From Ipomoea triloba (lineage: Eukaryota; Streptophyta; Magnoliopsida; Solanales; Convolvulaceae), in NCBI RefSeq assembly GCF_003576645.1, contig NC_044930.1:2327699-2391698 (forward strand): a stretch of DNA of 64,000 nucleotides, in the 5' to 3' direction. Each line of letters starts with the position of its first letter. The first letter of the stretch is position 1. The notes under the pieces are model-generated. The model saw only the letters and a list, made by a program, of their open reading frames with translations, was not told the origin of the DNA and ran no database searches. This document shows positions 48,799 to 59,565 of this stretch, in pieces. The position numbers and the translations under genes were made by a program.

Positions 48799-49022
48799 GA
48801 GTTAATACTCATTTTGGTCCCTCGACTATAGCGTAATACTTGATTTTGTCCCATAGAATTAAAAGTACCTAATTTAGTCCTCTAACTTGTAAAATTATGC
48901 TCAATTTGGTCCTCCGTTACAATTTCCATCCACCAGCCGTTATATAGAGGGGCAAAATCGTCATTTTCAATAGTCGAGAGACTAAAATGGGTACTTAATA
49001 GTCGAGGGACCAAAATGGGTAC

Positions 49023-49067
<45 letters not shown>

Positions 49068-50119
49068 TTAATATTGGGACAATATCTATTAGTTTAGTTT
49101 TGTATATCAACATTAGGGGTGTGTAATCTATTAATCGAACCATTTTAACCGAAGTTTTTAAAATTTAACCGTTAATCGAGCCGACTTGAAATTGTTTTCG
49201 ATTAATCGGTTGGTTAACAGATTAACCAAAATTTCTAAAGCAACAATTCTAAATCCTAAAAATAATACCTATTATAATAAATCTAATTAAAATACTACAT
49301 ATAATAAATCCATAACAAAATATAGAAAAACAATATCATAAAAGTTCAGTTAAAAATAGTTAATCGACAAATTCGAACCCAATTAACCGTTAATTGAAAT
49401 TTTAAAAAACCTTTAACCATTAACCAAACCATTGAATCAAAATATGAAAAAGTTTAGTTAAAATTTTAAAAAACCTTTAACCATTAACCGAACCGAACGG
49501 TTAACCATTGTTTAACTGAACTTTTTCGGTTGGGTTAATGGCTAAATGTTTTTTTTTTTAAATTTCGGTTAACGGTTAATTGGGTTTGAATTTGGGTTCG
49601 GTTAATGGTTCAAGATTTTCTAAAAATTCAATTAATGATTAATTGGGTTTGAAAGTGTCGGTTAACTGTTTTTAACAGAACTTTTTCAGTTCGGTTAATC
49701 ATTAAAGGTTTTTTAAAATTTCGATTAACGGTTAATTGCGTTTAAAATTGTTGGTCAACCGAACGATTAACCAAAATTTTAAACATATATATAACTAAAT
49801 AAATAAATATATAATCTAATATGTAAAATCTCTATAAATTCGTAATGTATTTATGATATTATTTTTGTATATTTTCTTATGGATTTATTACTATATGTAT
49901 TATTTTAATTGAATTTATTATTATATGTATTATTTTTAGGATTTAAAACTTTAGCTTTAAAAAGTTCGGTTAATAGACCAATTAATCCCAAAAAAAAAAA
50001 ATTAATTCGGTTCGGTTAACGGTTAAAGTTTTAAAAACTTTGGTTAAAACGGTTCGGTTAACAGATTACACACCCCTAGCGTTGATATATAAAACTAAAC
50101 TAAGAGACATTGTCCCAAT

Positions 50120-50178
<59 letters not shown>

Positions 50179-50394
50179 CTTATTTTGGTCCCTCAACTAT
50201 TACCCATTTTGGTCTCTAGACTATTGAAAATGAAGATTTTGCCCTCATTTTTAACGGCTGATGGATGAAAATTATAACGGAGGACCAAATTGAGTATATT
50301 TCACAAGTTAGAGAACTAAATTGGATACTTTTAATTCTATGGGACAAAATCAAGCATTACGCTATAATCAAGGGACCAAAATGAGTATTAACTC
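48799..50394. mobile_element. Large foldback element, 1596 bp, with 9-bp target duplication
   Basis: Ends are GAGTTAATACTC and its exact complement-form GAGTATTAACTC. The element is symmetric about 49596: the TTA microsatellite at 49022-49066 mirrors the TAA run at 50127-50175, TAGGGGTGTGTAATCT at 49115 mirrors AGATTACACACCCCTA-like sequence ending at 50078, and the arms still match at 49247-49340 versus 49852-49946. It is flanked by the direct repeat TTTATTAAA (48790-48798 and 50395-50403). The inner arms are filled with reiterated GGTTAA/CGGTTAACC words. The same terminus (GAGTTAAT) is used by the element at 34693-35088, so both belong to one non-autonomous Mutator-like family. Confidence 0.92.
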
Positions 50395-50566
50395 TTTATT
50401 AAATGATTATCAAATTTGACAACCCACGAAATAATTAGGAAGTCTCTTTTTCTAAACCTACTTGTATGGGGTGGTGGCATTTTCCCCCGTTCTTCATTTG
50501 TAAATTGTAATGTGTTAACTTCGAATTTGAATTAATGACATTGGTTGTTTTGTTTAAAAAAACAAA

Positions 50567-50933
50567 GGAAAAAGTGTCAAATAGGTCACTGAACTTATCG
50601 CTTTTGGGCAATTGGACCATTGAACTTAAAAAGTGTGCAATTCAACCATCAAACAAGTATAATTTGTGCAATTGGACCATTTTTACAAAAAAATTTAATT
50701 CAATTTGAATTAAAAACATTTCAATATTGACTCCCAACTAGTATGGTAAAAGAAAATGTCACTCTTAATGCATATATGTTAGTAATATAATTGGATTTTA
50801 CCAAAAAAATTTTGTAAAAATGGTTCAATTGCACAAATTTTACTTGTTTGATGGTTGAATTGCACACTTTTTAAATTCAATGGTCCAATTGCACAAAAGC
50901 GACAAATTCAATGACCTATTTGACACTTTTTCC
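50567..50933. mobile_element. Foldback DNA element, 367 bp, with 9-bp target duplication
   Basis: Ends GGAAAAAGTGTCAAATAGG and its complement (CCTATTTGACACTTTTTCC). Arms match inward over more than 100 bases (GGGCAATTGGACCATTGAA, GTGTGCAATTCAACCATC and their complements). It is flanked by AAAAACAAA at 50558-50566 and 50934-50942. The target is A-rich, so the 9-bp duplication is less secure than those of the other two elements. The terminus differs, so it is a second foldback family. Confidence 0.82.
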
Positions 50934-51342
50934 AAAAACAAAAAACAAAATAGTTTCCAGATTTTGGAAGACAACATATTGGGAAAAGCAAAAAGAAAAG
51001 TAAAAGGTTAAGAAATCAAGAAAACAACATTTCTCCTAGATCAGACCCCCCAACAGCAGTACATCACCAAACAACAACAAACTTACAGTCAATCATAAGA
51101 AAACTCCCCTTCACCAAATTATACTTCGCCACTGTCGGCGGCTCAAATTCTCTACACGTACGCCAGAAGGCGGGCAAGAGCCAAGAGGTGGTGCCAGACT
51201 GCCAGGTGTTTGTGTTTTTGTCACAAAGACACAATTGAGCTCGACTCAAGTCAATGCCACGTCGAGGGAACAAAGTAGCCCAAGATTTCAGCTCCAAAGC
51301 TGTGTTTTGATTTTGCTTTGGTGGATTTGAGGAGGCACAGAA

Positions 51343-54300
51343 ATGTTAGTCCAAGATCGGAACGGCTCGGCCCCAAAAGGATCGAAACCCAGCAGAGATA
51401 GAGCAGCGTCATTGCCTCGCTCTCGCATTCCCGAGACCAAAAGCCTCGATTTTTCCGCGTGGGTTTCTGAGAATCTGTACAAGCTCCTCACCATTGTGCT
51501 CCTCGTCGCCACCGTCGCCGGCCTCTTCTATTTCCGCAACGCCGCCGAGGGCACCGCCGCCTTATTGTGCATTGAGTCCACGCAGGCGCGCTCTGTTAAA
51601 CCCCAGATGCCTCGGATCAACTGGAATGACATCCCTGCAATCCTAGATAAGTCTTCTCCCTATGCGAATTTCCGATCCGAGAAGTGGATCATTGTGTCCG
51701 TGTCCAATTACCCGTCAGATTCACTCAGGAAGCTCACCAAGCTGAAAGGGTGGCAAGTTTTGGCTGTTGGGAACTCGAAAACTCCCAAAGATTGGAGCTT
51801 GAAAGCTGCAATTTACTTGTCTTTGGAAATGCAAGCCCAGCTGGGCTTCAGAGTCCTAGATTTCTTACCTTTTGATTCCTATGTTCGAAAAACTGTAGGA
51901 TACTTGTTTGCTATACAGCATGGTGCTAAAAAGATATTTGATATTGATGACCGGGCAGATGTGGTTGATGATGATATTGGGAAGCATTTTGATGTTGAAT
52001 TGGTTGGAGAGAGTGCTAGGCAGGAGGTTATTTTGCAGTATAGTCATGAAAATCCTAATAGGACTGTTGTTAACCCTTATATACATTTTGGCCAAAGGTC
52101 GGTTTGGCCAAGAGGTTTGCCATTGGAGAATGTGGGTGAGATTGAGCGCGAGGAGTTCTACACCGAGGTTTTTGGTGGGAGACAATTCATTCAGCAGGGA
52201 ATTTCAAATGGTTTGCCTGATGTTGATTCGGTTTTCTATTTTACTAGGAAGTCGGGGCTTGAACCGTTTGATATTCGGTTTGATGAGCGTGCTCCAAAGG
52301 TGGCATTGCCACAAGGGACAATGGCGCCACTTAATTCTTTCAACACCATATTTCAATCATCTGCATTTTGGGGTTTGATGTTGCCAGTTTCAGTAAGTAG
52401 CATGGCTTCTGATGTGATAAGAGGGTATTGGGCACAGAGACTTTTGTGGGAAATTGGTGGATATGTCGTGGTATACCCTCCCACAATATACCGATATGAT
52501 AGAGCTGAGGCATACCCGTTTTCGGAAGAGAAAGATCTTCATGTAAATGTGGGTCGGCTAATTAAGTTCTTGGTAACATGGAGATCAACTAAGCATCGGT
52601 TTTTTGAGAAGATTATGGAGTTGAGCTATGCCATGGCCGAAGAAGGGTTTTGGACAGAGAGAGACGTCAAATTCACTGCCGCTTGGCTTCAAGATTTGCT
52701 TGCTGTTAGGTACCAGCAGCCTCGGCTGATGTCTCTTGAATTGGATAGGCCGAGGGCAAATATTGGCCATGGGGACAGGAAAGAATTTGTCGCTCAGAAG
52801 TTGCCATCTGTGCATCTTGGAGTTGATGAAATTGGGACAGTGAATTATGAGATTGGAAACTTAATTAAGTGGAGGAAGAATTTTGGGAATGTTGTGCTAA
52901 TAATGTTCTGCAGTGGTCCTGTTGAACGGACTGCTCTAGAATGGAGATTGTTATATGGAAGGATATTTAAAACAGTTATTATTCTATCACAGCAGAAGAA
53001 TGTAGATCTTGCTGTTGAAAAGGGTGAGCTGGACTATATCTACAGGCAAGTCACAAGTATAATTTATTTCACTTAATTGTTATAGTTGTGAATATTTTTT
53101 CGATTTCCTTGTTGATTCAGATAGAAAGTTAGAGGTTGGCTAAGTTGTGGAAGAAATCATAAATTTCTAATTATATCTATTTTCCCTACCCTTTAAATGT
53201 TGCTTTGCAACGTGGCAAGGTTTGCATTATTGGTTGTGAAACAATATATCATTGAAGTTCCTCTTAACATTTTTGAAATACAGGTTAGATGTGATGAAGT
53301 CGGTATAAATTAGATGGACAGAAATTGCAATAAGCAGTTAGTACTGTAATTTTATATTGGCCACTGGAAATGACTAGATATATGGATTAGAGTTATAGGT
53401 AAGCAGATTGCATAGAGACCAAGTAATAGCTGTTGCACAGAACTTTCCTTTTTGGATTGACGAGGGAAACCCGCAGCCACTACTCGAGGGTTTGCACTGG
53501 GTAAACCCCGCCTTGTATTCCTAGCTAACAAAGGACCACAAGAAGATAAACCACCCTAGGTTGCCCATAGTTGACTGGCTTAAATCAAGAAGGCTCCCGC
53601 TAGGAGTCAAACTTGTAACTTTGTGGTTTCCAAGTCAATAGTCTGACCAACTTGGTTAGGGTTGCACAGAACATTGAAATTGTGAATTGTAGAATTTATA
53701 AGAACTTAAGATTTTTATTGGCATTATGGCACTTAGGGTTAGAATCTTGGAATCTTGGGCTCTGTGTAACAGAAAAGTGTTAACCTACTGAGCATCATGG
53801 GTGGATCGGTGTCACAGAAAAGTGTTAACCTACTGAGCATCATGGGTTCAAGCCTCAAATATAACTGCTCTAGATACATCTAAGCGAATACTTTATTTAG
53901 GTTGATAGCACTTGATATTATCAGGAAAAGTTGTCAATGACAGTTGCCTGCCGACTGTCACGAGTTCCAGCCCCAAAAACAAACACTCTGAAAACATCTA
54001 ATACTTAGGTTGATGATACTCTATACTTTCTAAAAAAAACAGTTTGCTTTATTTCATATTTCTTTGGCTTAGACTCATGAAGTGAATTCTTTATACATTT
54101 CTCATATCAAGTAGAATATAATGTTCTCCAATTATGTTTTACAGGTATCTGCCTAAGCTATTCAATCGATACACTAGTGCAGAAGGCTTCCTGTTTCTTC
54201 AGGATAACACTATTCTTAATTACTGGAACTTGCTACAAGCAGACAAGTCTAAACTCTGGATAACTGATAAGGTATACACAATCAACAGTTAAATTAGATT

Positions 54301-55009
54301 TTACATTTCCTCGTTCTTCTCCGCTTTTGCTATGGATTTTTGGGATTTCTGCTAGATAGATGAATATTACAGTTATTTGCTTTAACTTTTCATCTCATTG
54401 TATTAATTGTGAAGCAAGTATTATGTATTTCTACATATCTTAAAATTGATCAATACGTTTATATTTAGGTTAACTTCTACTCTCCTGCCTTTCCCGCTAA
54501 CCTTAAAAATAAAAATAACTTGGTTTTTCTAATGCTTACAGGTATCCAAATCTTGGACCTCTGTTTCCGTTGCTGGTAGTTCAGAATGGATATCAAAACA
54601 AGCGAACTTGGTAAAGAAAGTTGTTGATACAATGCCGGTACACTTTCAAGTCAATTACAAAGAGTCTGTAGGAAGCGGTGAAAGCCTCAAAATTTGCGAA
54701 TCTGAGGTATTCTATGTCCCTCGTCGTTTTGTGACAGACTTCATTGATCTTGTGAATCTAGTGGGGAAACTAGACGTCCATCATAAGGTTACAATACCCA
54801 TGTTCTTCCTGGCAATGGACTCGCCACAAAACTTTGACCCCGTTTTCAATCCAATGGTTTATGAGGAAACACAACCGAATAATTTAACAACACTTTATTC
54901 TGCCGAGGCTCCTGCAGTCCACCCGTGGTCTGTATCTAGCGAGCAAGAGTTCATAAAACTGATTAGAGTAATGGCAGCGGGCGACCCCCTGCTATTGGAG
55001 CTGGTGTAA
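51343..55009 (+). CDS. STL1: STELLO-type Golgi glycosyltransferase-like protein (DUF288)
   Basis: STELLO proteins are Golgi type II membrane proteins that interact with cellulose synthases and are needed for normal assembly of cellulose synthase complexes. Exons 51343-53045, 54145-54271 and 54542-55009 give 765 residues, the family length. A short basic cytosolic tail precedes one membrane segment (about residues 47-64, KLLTIVLLVATVAGLFYF); the rest is lumenal. The DUF288 region includes IFDIDDRADVVDDD (from residue 198), a DxD-like motif, and the C-terminal glycosyltransferase-like part has AEGFLFLQDNTILNYWNLL and MPVHFQVNYKES. Exon 1 ends in the codon split TAC AG, and intron 1 begins GCAAGT, so this is a GC-AG intron; reading through instead would stop at 53076 and lose conserved sequence. 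Intron 1 contains a SINE and a 38-bp tandem duplication. STL1 versus STL2 assignment rests on synteny with the peptidase and DTW genes. Confidence 0.93.
53457..53668 (-). mobile_element. SINE-like insertion in STELLO intron 1 (family 3)
   Basis: Shares GAGGGAAACCCGC, CGAGGGTTTGCACTGGGTAAACCC, TAGGAGTCAAACTTGTAAC and CCAACTTGGTTAGGGTTG with the copy at 16196-16345 (quoted as short words). On the minus strand, CAACCCTAACCAAGTTGGTCAG is a box A region and GTTACAAGTTTGACTCC is box B. Confidence 0.72.
53763..53850 (+). repeat. Two-copy tandem duplication in STELLO intron 1
   Basis: The word set ACAGAAAAGTGTTAACC, TACTGAGCATCATGGG occurs at about 53770-53801 and again at about 53815-53846. The second copy continues into GGGTTCAAGCCT, a box B-like word, so a SINE fragment is probably involved. 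Confidence 0.8.
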
Positions 55010-55126
55010 TGTTAGACATGAAAGGTCAGCGATATAACCTCGGAGAACAAGGGTGGGAAACATGAATTGCATATACAAACTTCTCTGTACAATTCTTTTT
55101 GCAGATACAAGAAGGGGAAGAAAGAC

Positions 55127-55161
55127 TGGGGATTGGGGGGCGGGGGAGGGGATAGGGGAGG
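55127..55161 (+). other. G-rich tract able to form a G-quadruplex, in the STELLO 3' flank
   Basis: GGGGATTGGGGGGCGGGGG then AGGGGATAGGGGAGG: five runs of four or more G separated by one to three bases, on the sense strand about 120 bases after the STELLO stop codon. It meets the usual quadruplex pattern of four G-runs with short loops and is striking in an AT-rich region. Confidence 0.85.
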
Positions 55162-55329
55162 TTCCTGTTGTATATTTTTCTGCCTTTTATTGTTTTGTTG
55201 TTAAAGATTCAATAGAATACAGTGAAAATGTGAGAAAAAAATGTGTTATGAAGGAAAATGACCGTGCTCTGATGTATATTTTACCGCTTTTGGATATGTA
55301 AAGGAAAAATTTGTTACTCTTCACTTGAA

Positions 55330-55860
55330 ATGCTTCAGAAAGAAACTTTTGTTCACTCTGCAACAGTTGAATATCTGAATTCAGAAAAGCGTTTTATAGT
55401 ACAAAAGGATTCACCATTTTTCATTGCAGAGTTGATACAAGAACTAACAGAGGAGCTGATTTTATTCATTGAAGGTAGACCAGATGTTCACTTGATGACA
55501 GAAAGGAGTTCAACACTAGTTATTGGTTTTCTTGGTTCCACAGCAAGAAAGGCACTCAGTGCACCAGCAGGGACACCACAAGCAATAACACTGCAAGCTT
55601 CTGCGCCCCAAGTAGGGCGTTTCGTTATATAAACTGACCCCTTTTTCATCTGCAGAAATGCCCGAGAACGAGGAGTGATGATCAAACGAAGAGTTGCCCT
55701 GAGAGGAGCTGCAAAGTATGACAGCAATGATGAATGCAGCAGTGATAAAGGTAACCCGGCCATTGCTGGGCAGTTCGGTTTCTTGCTTTTTTGGCCAGGT
55801 TGCATCTCATGGTGTATATATAGGATTAAAGTTTCTGTAAAGTCACTATAGCTTAGTGCG
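55330..55860 (+). other. Unassigned region with exon-like segments
   Basis: A 100-codon open frame (55330-55632) has no recognised domain. A second segment (about 55661-55750) follows a good acceptor (CATCTGCAG) and precedes a donor (AAAGGTAACC), and reads NARERGVMIKRRVALRGAAK then YDSNDECSSDK in one frame. Together these may be exons of a small gene, a long STELLO 3' UTR with introns, or a gene remnant. I do not recognise the protein. Confidence 0.3.
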
Positions 55861-56513
55861 TTGAGAGTTTATTCCTTTGCCGATTGGAACCAATCCGACG
55901 GCCACGGCAACTTAGAATTGTCTCCTTTATGCCATCATTGAACTGGTCGGCGACAGTACAAGCCTCCGGGATGGTTGGCTCAGGCAGCAACACCGATTCG
56001 CCGGAAAAAAGGATTGTACTCTATTCTCGAGGGTCCTGTTTTTGCCATGTAGACTCTATGAATAAGGTAAATTGCAAGATATGTATTAATTGACTCACGA
56101 GTCCCAAATATGTGTACTTGGTATCCACATTTTCAAACAATTTATCAAAACATGTTTTGAGCTGGTTCAGTCAGTTATGAACAACTTAAACTGGTTTACT
56201 CTGACAACATATGTTGGTTTATCTCCCTGTGACATTTTGCAAACTAAGGTCCGAGATTTACACAGAGTTTGATAATGGCTGCAACTTTCCCTCATCACTC
56301 AAAATAATAATAATAATAATAGTTTATGAAGAGTGACCTATGCAAAGGATTTGATTTTCCTTTTTTTGTTAAAAGCAAAAAGTTTCAGAATCTTTATCGG
56401 TGCCGCCTATGTATGTTCAGTATCATTAGTAAAGCACAAACTATAATTTTACATTCGATATTATAAAATTTTTCATTGTATATATAGGTTTGTTTGACAC
56501 CACCCCACTAACC

Positions 56514-56759
56514 ATGGCAAAATCTAATTGGCCCTTTGCGATAGTATGCCTGTTTTTCACCGGCGCGCTTGTACTTTGCAACTGTGGGAGCCAGTCGTCG
56601 TCGGCAGCCTTAGCTCCGGTGGCGGAGGCACCACGGGCGGCGTCGCTGCGTTTCTTCACATGTTATTGCCCCAACTGCACCATTTGTATTCCTTATTGTG
56701 CGGATTGCGACACTTACGGCTGTTGTCCTTGGGAATACAGAATAACACACGGCAACTGA
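56514..56759 (+). CDS. Small secreted cysteine-rich peptide
   Basis: An 81-residue precursor. The first 26 residues (MAKSNWPFAIVCLFFTGALVLC then NCGS) form a signal peptide, followed by a Ser/Ala/Pro-rich linker and a compact C-terminal domain with eight Cys in the pattern CxCxxCxxCxxxCxxCxxxxCC. A TATATATA box lies at about 56479-56486, some 28-35 bases before the ATG. The start at 56514 is used since it has the ACCATGGC context and starts the hydrophobic segment. I do not recognise the family. It sits 1.2 kb upstream of two other small secreted Cys-containing precursors but shares no clear alignment with them. Confidence 0.7.
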   Translation: MAKSNWPFAIVCLFFTGALVLCNCGSQSSSAALAPVAEAPRAASLRFFTCYCPNCTICIPYCADCDTYGCCPWEYRITHGN

Positions 56760-57617
56760 TCTGATCAGATCATATCAGATCGTGGAGTATATATATGCAT
56801 TGCTTGCGCGGACCGTAGACCTGTAGTTTTGGGTGTGTATGTATGTGTTTGCCACCTCAGTCAAGTTAGTTGGACTATGTGTTATTGTTGTTTGCTCTAA
56901 TGGGCCTATGGTTAGAATGATGGAATTACGGGGGAAGAAATTGTAATTTCATAGGAAAATAATAAAGTATGAGTTCGAACTTCATTATTTGATAAGCATA
57001 AATTGAATAAAATTACTCGAAATTGAAATTGAAGGAGTGAATAAAGACTAAAATGTTCTTAATAACAACAATAATAATAAGGGTAGAGCTATCATTTACT
57101 TTGAAATTCCAATTCCGTGGGGCCAAGGAATTGCAATTTCATAATTGAAGGGAATTACAGTTTCATGGCTAGATTTTTGTCAATAAGCTTATCATGCCTT
57201 ATATTCATATAGAGATTGTGAATATATTACTTTGATCTACAAGAAAGTTTACAATTATTATCTGAGAGTGCATTTTAGGTAAAACACATAGTCACAAAGG
57301 ACTAAGTAAACTAACTTAAGTTGTCCATAATTTACTTGATCAAATTAAGAATACCAATACACAAGTCCTAGGGAAGTTACCAGGCCAACTGTCCGAGTTA
57401 GGTACTTGTTGATGCTACCTGCGGCCCTCTGTCAGATACGGAGTACATATAAAACTGTGACAGTACAAGAGAATCAGAACATTATTTCGTTGTGAACCAT
57501 GGATTTCTCTAGTAGACTCCGATCCGGCTGATTCCCATGTTTCATTTTCTGGGACCTAGAGATGATCGAACAACGTTACAGCCTGCTGTTTTGATGTTTT
57601 TCACGCACACCGGATCC

Positions 57618-57624
57618 TATATAA
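57618..57624 (+). promoter_or_regulatory. TATA box of peptide gene A
   Basis: TATATAA about 105 bases before the ATG at 57730, in the context ATCCTATATAACTGCA. The inverted paralogue has the same context (ATCCTATATATATAACTGCA on its strand), so promoters as well as coding regions were duplicated. Confidence 0.65.
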
Positions 57625-57729
57625 CTGCACCCTAGCCTTCTTAGCTAAACATTATATATTGAGCTGCAATAACTGCAATCCTATACTAAAACAGAAGAGA
57701 AATAGCAGGAAATTAAAGTGATCGATCTG

Positions 57730-58005
57730 ATGGCGAGCAGAAAGAGCACAGCAGTGGTTTTGATGATGGTGATGATGGCTTTTGCCGTTTGTTGCAACCT
57801 CGGAAACTCTCTGCCGGTGGACGTCTTCTTGCACAAACTTAAGGATGTGAGCAATGACGAATCTGAGACGGCGGTGGGGGCGGATGGGCACAGTATTAAG
57901 GATCCGAAATCCTTAATCAGATCTCGTTTGCTGTTGGAGGTGCATGAAAAATGTCCGTGCTGGCCGGCTTGCTGCTGGGACAAGGTTGATCACAAGAATA
58001 ATTAA
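57730..58005 (+). CDS. Small secreted peptide precursor A with conserved CPCWPxCCW C-terminus
   Basis: A 91-residue precursor: signal peptide MASRKSTAVVLMMVMMAF then AVCCNLGNSL; a variable acidic middle; and a C-terminus IRSRLLLEVHEKCPCWPACC followed by WDKV and a short basic/Asn tail. The last 26 residues are nearly identical in the paralogue at 59811-59566 while the middle is not alignable, the pattern expected of a secreted peptide precursor whose active part is C-terminal. Four Cys (CxCxxxCC) could form two disulfides. The Arg-Ser-Arg before the conserved block may be a processing region. The ATG at 57730 is the first in frame and begins the same MAS(R/K)KS as the paralogue. I do not recognise a named family. 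Confidence 0.75.
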   Translation: MASRKSTAVVLMMVMMAFAVCCNLGNSLPVDVFLHKLKDVSNDESETAVGADGHSIKDPKSLIRSRLLLEVHEKCPCWPACCWDKVDHKNN

Positions 58006-58226
58006 TTATGGATCTGAGGCATGCATGATATGATGTAATCTCTGATCTGTAAATCTACTTTTTATCGCCATATATGTATTCATCAGCTTGAATTGCCAGT
58101 GAATAAGGCGATCGATATCATTGTAATTTAATAATGAAGCATGCATGCATGCATGTGTTTAATTTAATTTGGTTTTACTATGCCATTGTATCATCTATGC
58201 ATAAGTTAATTACTACTTTCACCCGG

Positions 58227-58370
58227 AAGATGTAAATCATGGTAATTCAACTAAACACAGAGGCTAGACATGCATTTGCTTACAACACAAGGAGCTCCTC
58301 ACTTTGAGAGGGGTCTTTGCTCCCAAACTTCACCCTCGTGACCAGTTGAGTTGTTCATGCGAGCGTCCAT
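58227..58370 (-). mobile_element. SINE-like repeat, family 2
   Basis: Shares GATGTAAATCATGGTAATTC, ACACAGAGGCTAGAC, CTCACTTTGAGAGG and GACCAGTTGAGTTGTTCATGCG with the DUF642 intron 1 repeat at 12470-12915. The minus strand gives a box A-like CAACTCAACTGGTCA. Confidence 0.6.
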
Positions 58371-58789
58371 GCGGGCATATACAATTCTTACTCCATGATG
58401 TGGCGGTCACGGATAATCTTCTTTTTTTTTTTTTTTTTAATATGGCCCAATTACAAATGTCTATACCAAAATTTTGTGTGTAGTAAAAATTGATAACAGA
58501 GAATGAGAGTACATATAGAGTTGTTTTACAGTTTAATAACATATTTGACCATTATTCTTTACCAAATTAAAATGTCACTGTTTTTTTTTTTATCATTAAT
58601 CTTACTAAATGGATATGATTAATTCTTAGAGCTTTTTTTTAGACTTTTTCAAACATTTTGGTGATATATATATGGAAGAGAGAGAGCTAGAGATTTTTTC
58701 ATTATTTGTTTAATTAACTTAGCAGACACTTGAATAGTTAATTTAGTATTTGAGTTAACTTCATGCATATATCTTGTGTTCTCCCTCTA

Positions 58790-59150
58790 ACACTTTTCTG
58801 TTGCGAGTTTGCTCCTAACATTTCATACAGAGTCAAAGTTTTCTTAGCAGTTTTTTCTCCCATAGTACCTCCAATCACGCACATTGCGGAGTTGTCTTGG
58901 GTCAAACCATCGATCCTAGAAGGTTTAATTTGATTGTACTACAGCTCCAAGGAGTAGCCATGGTGGGCATTGAATGAGCAATATTTTGAACCTTTCTCCC
59001 ACTTCATAGAATGGTTCACCTTCAGCATGCGAGAAAGTCGCAATTTTCCTTCTTAACTCTACAGTTTTAGCCTGAAAGAAAAACTTATTTATAAATTTGT
59101 TGTATAAGTTTGGCCATGTGCGAAGGAATTGCATGCAGGTTGAGAGACAT
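58790..59150 (-). pseudogene. LTR-retrotransposon gag remnant
   Basis: On the minus strand one frame reads WPNLYNKFINKFF, AKTVELRRKIATFSH, EGEPFYEVGERFKILLIQCP, and continues after a frame change and a stop through a degraded stretch (IDGLTQDNSA, GGTMGEKTAKKTLTLYEMLGANSQQ). This is the retrotrans_gag core (F-KFF, K-ELR-I-F-Q-GE-FYE-WERFK-LL-CP) of plant Ty3-type elements, decayed. No LTRs or pol are seen. Confidence 0.85.
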
Positions 59151-59565
59151 GAACCACGCCTTTGCAGATTAGTTTAGCTTTAGCTAGTATAATTTAGATA
59201 GTGAAGAGGAACTATTTTAATTATTTAATCATGATTAATTATTGCTTCAAGAAACTATAATATAGAATATATGAGAAACATTAATTAGGTACTTCACAAA
59301 TCACAACTAACCACAACTTCACCGGAACATATATCATACAGAAATTATATTGCATGTATATATAAACAGTAAAACCAAAGGATATATACGAGAGACCTTA
59401 ATTGGGCACATGCATTCATTCATGCATGTATGCATGCTTATTAGTACAACAACGATTTATATATATATTCTTAAAACAGCAAATCGCCTTATTCACTGGT
59501 ATGCTACAGATTGGCGATCGATCGACCATATATGTCATCATCCCTATCATCAGATCCTTAATTAA

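Larger units (their letters stand above)
58006..59565. other. Spacer of the inverted peptide-gene duplication
   Basis: Both genes point into this spacer. The proximal parts are their 3' UTRs and match each other in inverted orientation: CCAGTGAATAAGGCGAT at 58096-58112 is the complement of ATCGCCTTATTCACTGG at 59484-59500, and both sides have ATGCATGCATG-type tracts. Between them lie a SINE-like copy (58227-58370) and a retrotransposon gag remnant (58790-59150). Confidence 0.75.

Noticed and set aside
55488..55805. 105-codon minus-strand open frame after STELLO
   Set aside because: It overlaps the exon-like plus-strand segments, starts with no clear context and matches no family I know.
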